Below, piece by piece: positions 57,601 to 64,000 of a stretch of DNA of 64,000 bases. Origin of the DNA: Spongospora subterranea f. sp. subterranea (lineage: Eukaryota; Endomyxa: Phytomyxea; Phytomyxea; Plasmodiophorida); NCBI GenBank assembly GCA_049724395.1, contig JAUGWO010000203.1:1-64000 (forward strand), read 5' to 3'. The translations under genes were made by a program, and so were the position numbers. The notes under the pieces are model-generated. The model was not told the origin of the DNA, ran no database searches, and was given only the letters and a program-made list of their open reading frames with translations. Numbering within the stretch: position 1 is the first letter of the stretch; every line of letters begins with the position of its first letter.

Positions 57601-59796
57601 AATCACACTGTCTTTTTTGGACCTTGAAAGACAGTGATGCACGCGTTGTAATGCTTTCAAGGCCTCATCTGCTATCATATCGGCAGTATCACGACCTAGA
57701 GTATGGCCATAGAGCAAAACTAGAGAATGCAATGCGCGCACCGCTTCAGCATCTGCTGAGAGAGTGGGTGCCCCAGCAGCACTGACAGGAGTAAGGGGCT
57801 CTTGAAAAGCGCTTGGGGATTCAGCTCTCCGACTAAGGTCAGGGGAACCAATAGAGTTTGACCGACGTTTGACAGGTGTACTGGTTGGTGTTTGAGCATG
57901 AACAGCACGCTGAAGATCCCTTTCAAGCAAGTTTTTCATACGAACAGTGCCTGTCCGCAATGTAGAATGGCGTCGATCCTGGAGTGCGCGAATTGCATCT
58001 TCAACGATCTCATGCCAAAGATCACGGTCTTTACGATCTGAAAATTCCAACTGGATCGACCTTCGTGACCCTACGACATCCAACAAGAATTCATTGCGCG
58101 CTTCGTACACTCGAGAACTGTCGGTATGAGCCAGCTCCAGCATTCCTTTGTAGCGATATGAAGCAGTACACCATACTAAACACCCAAATACAATGACGTT
58201 ATCAAACATTACTCTAATTACAACGATAACGTACAAATCATGTCGTTAAACACAAAAACATGACGAGAATGTCGCCTAGATAGCGCAGTGCTAGACGAGG
58301 ATCTCTTCCTTACCACGCCGTCAAGCAGCAGCTCTCTATCGGGTTTGATCAATGTCGGCGCCCTGCCTGAAATGCGATTCTGGAGAGTTAGCAGTTTTGT
58401 TAAGTCTTCAACCCTCTTCTTGCTGTCATTGAGGTGATCGGCGATAGCTCGGATTTTGTCAACGGCTTGGTGAATAACCGCAGAAGCCATGTGGTCTACG
58501 GTGGTGTGTCGAGCTAGTTCTTGTAGTAGTAATAAATAACGGGGAATACGTTGGATAGGTGATATCAACAAGGACGTGAGTTGGACGCCCGTGGATGCCA
58601 TAAACTTATTGAAGGCAGCATTGCTCCTTAGCTCGCTGAGAAGCTGTAGGCAATTATCGAAGCCGTTGACGTATTCGCTGTATAGCTTGAAAACACCGGC
58701 GAATCGAAACAAAAGTGCCCGGAATGCATCCGCACTGGATCGTGCACTGGCACTCCAAAAGGTCGCAGAGAAGGAGCCTATTTAGAGCCGCAATTGACGG
58801 CAGATTGGTAAACAATGCGCACGCTTTATCATCGGGAATGATATGCTTCGCCCTTAACGGCTCCATAACTTTGCGCATCAATGTTTCGAGCCCGGCCACG
58901 TATGATTCCTCAGTCGTGACGATTTCTCGTTCGACTTTATAGCGGACCGACGCCTCCGCTCCACTTTGTATACTCCCACTCGACGTGCCGGCATGAGGCC
59001 TATCCATTGCCGACAACAACGACGGTATGGACTCCGCTGCGACTTCGGTATCGCAAATAGGCAATAACAGTCTCAAGAGCATCGCTGATCGAACGCGGAT
59101 TATCATGTTAGCGTCGCTTAAGGAGCTACTGGCGAATCGAACCAACTCGTCGCTGTAGGGGACCAGCGCATTCATTGGAAGACAGTCGTTATGCTTGGCA
59201 CTATAAGTATAGAGGCGTCGAATAAATGCGACGATGGCTGATAGCCAGCGTTGCCTCAGTCTGGGATCCAGACTTGCCGTTAGTACGAACGCAGCAATCA
59301 GTGAGCTGAACGGCAGCTTGGTCAAATGTTCATGGAGAAGCAGGTCCAGCGCATACGACCAGCATTGCCGAAGATGTGGATTTGGATGGGCCAACCCGAG
59401 TTTTGCAGATAGTAAAATTTGTGGATAATGCTGTCCAACCTTATCTGGGCTCTCAATTAGCCAGATGGCTGCATCTCTTTTCACCAGCGCTAACAGCAAT
59501 TGTAAAACCGGAACCGTCGGTAAATCATCCATGGCCCAAGTCGTCAGTTCCATTAATAATTTTTTAGAACATTCGCTGTTGATTTTGAGCAGGTCCGACA
59601 TGGGCTTGGGGTTACCCCCAGATTTGAGGGTGGCAATTGCCCCACTCCACGCGCTGTCGCTGACCGCTGCCGATTCAGCCGTTCGTGTCGCCGCGGTCCA
59701 GGTGCGCCGTTGACCCAGCACCTGCGCCCCGGCGATGGGCGAGATGCTATCTGTACTAGACGACGGCTCATTATTCGTTTGTTCTAACGAACCCAT
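54694..59796 (-). CDS. DH-PH RhoGEF embedded in a helical-repeat protein
   Basis: The start is at 59796 (MGSLEQTNNEPSSSTDSISP). About 280 residues of helical repeats come first (SKKLLMELTTWAMDDLPTVP, HLRQCWSYALDLLLHEHLTK). Then comes a Dbl-homology domain, the exchange factor for Rho GTPases (VEREIVTTEESYVAGLETLM, then QLTSLLISPIQRIPRYLLLL, the conserved catalytic helix). A PH domain follows (LLDGVVRKRS, FVFNDMICTLSL, ELAHTDSSRVYEARNEFLLD, DRDLWHEIVEDAI). The remaining about 1,000 residues (57500-54694) are again helical, HEAT- or armadillo-like (QFCHQLYPILLDLMAACPSP, RRSIAMLLLGMIADSKSVSD, DMRLMHLIIDLVGICLELIE), ending EWSPRRDAQFDRRILRS. About ten short introns are needed. The gene looks intact. 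Confidence 0.88.
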
Positions 59797-59819
59797 TTTC
59801 CTGCAGAGAAATGACCCTG

Positions 59820-60200
59820 AACCTGATTGGAGTTCCCGTTACGATCCCCGGAGACTCTCGATGAAGCGTTGAAGGTTGCGCGATTGACTGGAAAGCAGTT
59901 GAGGCCTCGACTGAGAACAGCTGCCAACGATACCAACCTGTGGGTTCCGGCTCTGATCGATCGCCTGAACGAGGTCACTTGTTTATCGATCGGGGTTCGG
60001 ATGTTGATTGGGGGGACGGCCGGTGGACACTGGTCGGACCGCCTCCCTGGCCCTACTACATAAACTGGGGCAATCGATGGATTTCTGATCGTGGGGATGA
60101 TCTAGACTGGGTGCGATGCTGCTGCTCGTCAATACACCAGGCGATGCCAGTTGACGGACATGGCCATCGTCACAGAGGTTCAGACGAATCCAAAATTCGC
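59820..60200 (+). other. Possible ankyrin-like gene fragment
   Basis: A plus-strand stretch reads SPETLDEALKVARLTGKQLR then NLWVPALIDRLNEV, and in the next frame FIDRGSDVDWGDGRWT. The last part resembles an ankyrin unit (LIDRGADVNWxDxxGxT). Further text (ISDRGDDLDWVR) repeats the theme. Frames do not join, so it may be a decayed fragment just upstream of the RhoGEF start. The assignment is weak. Confidence 0.3.
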
Positions 60201-60529
60201 CAATGATTCGATGAAACAATGACATCATTGATTGTTCTCAAATGCAGTTAGTTCTCCATAAGTACTCCATACGCCGAAATTAGCAATTAGTTGAATCTCA
60301 GCTTCTCAAATGGTCAAACCAGCAAGGATGTAATCCTTATTGTTCTTGACCTCATTTGTTACGAGGTTTGTCCTCGTTAGGTTTATGATCCGCGCTTCCA
60401 TTTGGCTAGAACATGTCAGTTTTGATTGCTTGCATGTGCTTCATCATCATGAAGGATAGTCAAGGTTTCCGATGTATTCTTAGTGGCAAACACGGAGAGG
60501 AAAAATCGAGGAAGAGGCTCTGGCTAATG
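60201..60529. other. Intergenic, no recognised content
   Basis: AT-rich with no coding family, RNA gene or repeat that I can support. Confidence 0.35.
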
Positions 60530-61060
60530 ATTTTTTTTTAAGAAAAAGAACTCGCCACCCTAATTTTGGTGTATTACACCCACGGTAGGGTTTTAACCAC
60601 CACACTCAGGATTATCACCAACCTGGAATAGGGTCTTCGGCACCCAAATGAAAAAGTGCCAAGAGTGGGATTGCCTACAACCAAGATAGGTTCACCAACA
60701 CCCCCGCAATCAGATTATGGCTGACTCTACTAGTGAAAAGCAGTAAACAAAAAATTACAATCTAAAATCGTCCCTTCCTTAGCGAGGTGAATTTGCCTTG
60801 ACATTAGGTGTCGATGACCCTATTCTGGTCGTTGGTGATCCAATTTCAGGTTGTGTAGAACTCATAAGAGGTTGGGTTGCCCAGAAATAACAGTGGTCGG
60901 GACCTAACTTTACGCATATTCTGGTTTGGGTGTTCATAACCCAATTCTTGGTTGTTCATAATCCTATATGTGGTTGGTCATGACCTCAAACATGGTTGCA
61001 CTATGGTTGCTGTACGCACATTTTAGGGTGCTCGCAACCCGGACTCTTTTTTTTTCTGCC
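60530..61060. repeat. Fold-back element of degenerate 20-25 bp repeats
   Basis: The right half (about 60790-61045) is a run of diverged units built on GGTTGTTCATAACCCAATTC. The left half (about 60545-60735) carries the same theme in reverse complement (CACCAACCTGGAATAGGGTC-like text, GGATTATCACCAACC). The outer ends both hold an ATTAGGGTG / TTTAGGGTG core beside a poly-A or poly-T run, in opposite orientation. A centre of about 55 bp (60735-60790) separates the halves. No coding sequence is present. Confidence 0.65.
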
Positions 61061-62503
<1,443 letters not shown>

Positions 62504-62639
62504 TCAATGAAGGTCAATCCAGATTCGACCGGTCGAAGCCAGAGCCACAATGGTCGGTCACAATGCCTATGGAACATGTGGAAGGCAATCATCCTACAGT
62601 GCAATGGCCACTGAACCTCCGATAAATCGACCGGACCAG

Positions 62640-62775
62640 CGAATAGCTCAGGATTGAGGACGGGAAGGAGCTGAGCTGGGGCGTGAGCAGAATTTCGGGA
62701 CGTTCAAGATTGAGGACGGGAATCAGTTGAGGGGCGAACAGAATTTCGGGAAGTTCAAGATTCGAGGACGGGATT
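62640..62775. repeat. Short tandem repeat of 51-57 bp
   Basis: Three partial units start near 62650, 62707 and 62758, each with GATTGAGGACGGGA followed by CAGAATTTCGGGA-type text. The unit length varies (57 and 51 bp). No gene is apparent here; minus-strand frames simply echo the repeat (NLELPEILFAPQ / NLERPEILLTPQ). Confidence 0.8.
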
Positions 62776-62852
62776 TCATTCGAGCGGTCGAGTGACATCA
62801 ATAGGTTTATGCAAATAAAGACAATAATAATTAGGGAATTATGGCGAAAGAG

Positions 62853-64000
62853 TTATTTGATTGAGTCGTATCGGTCCAGGATCGTGTCGATCTGGTTGCC
62901 GATCGCGGCATATCGGTAAAAATCGAACGAGCTGAGGTTGATCTGGAGCGGACAATCCGCCTTGATCACGGCCGAAATCGACATATCGTTAGGGACGAGT
63001 TCCTCAGGGGCAAAGTTCTCGTCATGGCCTCGACCCTGTCCATCATCGCCACGACTCCGACCCGCCGATTCGAGCTCAACATCGAAACGTCCTTTGCTGG
63101 TACTTCCAACTGACGGCGACCGCCTCGTTGGAGCAACTTGTTCTGATATCGGACCGACTCCACATGGTCCCTATCTCCAAACAACAAAAATAAAAAACAA
63201 ACAAAAACAAACATGACGACGAAACTGACATTCAACGGCAGAAGCGTCCTCTTTTCTGTCTGATATTCGTCCCTTCTCCGTTCTTCCGATTGTTCGCCCG
63301 CGATGTCACCTCGGGTTTGGCCGGTCGGAATGCACAGCGAGTGTCTCCTGTGCGACACCGAATCGACTGGTTTCTTGGGGTCGGGTTCGGGGTTGGACGT
63401 CGATCGGCGGTAGCAGATCTGCTGGAGCGACTCCAGTTGCGGTCCGGATGGAACGACCCCACATTGCCGAACCAGCGTTAGCCGATCCGATCGCACAAAC
63501 ACGCTTTGAAACGACCGTTTCCCGCAGATTGCCGAATCCGATTTCCTCCTATTCTCGGCCTGTTCGTGGGTTGTTGGGCGACCGGACGACGGACGCGGGA
63601 CGTTGAACGGGTTCGACGACGCCGACGACGATCGCAGAACGTACGAGTCCATTGGGCCCCGAGCAACCGCCGCTGGCTTCACCGGCGGCGACTCGGTGGG
63701 GTTCGGTTCCTGGTCGGGCGCGGCATCGAAAGCCTGCAGCGTAATGGGGTTGATCCTCGCTTCCGCAATGCCTTGAGCCAGCTCTGGCGTCAGATCCGGC
63801 CCAAGAAACTCCATGGAATCGGCCAGCGACTTTGACGACGGAAGATCGTGCAAGAACGTCAAACGACGAGTTCCGATATCGTAAACGCGCTGTGGATATG
63901 AATCTCCCTCAATTCAACGATCGACGTAAACCGGCGAAAATCGAACCTGATGTTGAAAAGTGAGTTGAGCGTCGACGACCTTCTCGGCGTATCCTTTGGG
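62853..64000 (-). CDS. 3' part of an unrecognised gene running out of the window
   Basis: Three exon pieces are traceable on the minus strand. The upstream one leaves the window (PKGYAEKVVDAQLTFQHQ, about 64000-63947). A long one (about 63889-63230) starts RVYDIGTRRLTFLHDLPSSK and continues DLTPELAQGIAEARINPITL, then a Pro/Ser-rich low-complexity region. A last one (from about 63174) starts GPCGVGPISEQVAPTRRSPS and ends NLSSFDFYRYAAIGNQIDTI and LDRYDSIK, stop 62853-62855. The intron between the last two holds a long T-rich tract. The conserved-looking parts are the two ends; the middle is probably disordered. I do not recognise the family. Confidence 0.6.

Noticed and set aside
62589-62801. 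Minus-strand frame with NLELPEIL / NLERPEIL repeats
   Set aside because: It only reflects the short tandem DNA repeat there; no start context or flanking exons support a gene.

Overview
This is nuclear DNA of a eukaryotic microbe. Host genes are split by many short GT-AG introns, mostly 45-65 bp with several near 30 bp. They include a COP9 signalosome subunit, a RhoGEF, a MyTH4 myosin-like protein and BBS4, a BBSome subunit that points to a lineage with cilia or flagella. GC content is moderate and genes are packed tightly between repeat-rich stretches. A flagellated protist (for example a rhizarian such as a plasmodiophorid, or another zoosporic group) fits, but the sequence alone does not fix the clade.

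Layout. Positions 1-10.9 kb are a mobile-element graveyard. It holds the 3' part of a Ty3/gypsy chromovirus, a long LTR built on 63-bp palindromic tandem repeats, and the gag-protease part of a second Ty3 element that carries an antisense, intron-free copy of a host TPR gene. A PIF/Harbinger transposase next to a perfect 38-bp hairpin follows, then fold-back repeats, a duplicated first exon of the acetylornithine deacetylase gene, an ankyrin fragment, a tRNA 3' half and copia debris. From 11.2 to 13.0 kb lies acetylornithine deacetylase (minus strand, 9 exons, one frame break). From 13.3 to 15.2 kb is a giant inverted repeat carrying two broken RecQ-like helicase copies. 15.4-17.8 kb is poorly resolved. 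From 17.8 to 30.6 kb come CSN2, a BTB-BACK-TLDc protein, a half-size ABCA transporter that runs into a pectinacetylesterase/Notum-like domain, a Ty3 remnant and aminoacylase-1. From 30.9 to 35.0 kb is a MyTH4 myosin-like gene with a disabled motor. 35-37 kb holds copia debris and 81-bp tandem repeats. From 37.3 to 54.3 kb are a UBA-domain protein, BBS4, a secreted or anchored protein, a coiled-coil protein resembling CIP2A in layout, a NIPA-type magnesium transporter and a membrane-anchored pepsin-like protease. From 54.7 to 59.8 kb is a DH-PH RhoGEF set inside a helical-repeat protein. 60-64 kb holds a fold-back repeat, an unrecognised three-exon gene and the 3' part of another gene that leaves the window.

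The genes do not form one pathway. They are ordinary dispersed eukaryotic housekeeping, trafficking and signalling genes. The most unusual points are the ABCA-hydrolase fusion, the myosin without a working P-loop, the RhoGEF embedded in helical repeats, the captured TPR copy inside a retroelement, and introns down to about 26-34 bp. Exon borders were inferred by eye from splice signals, reading frame and family conservation.
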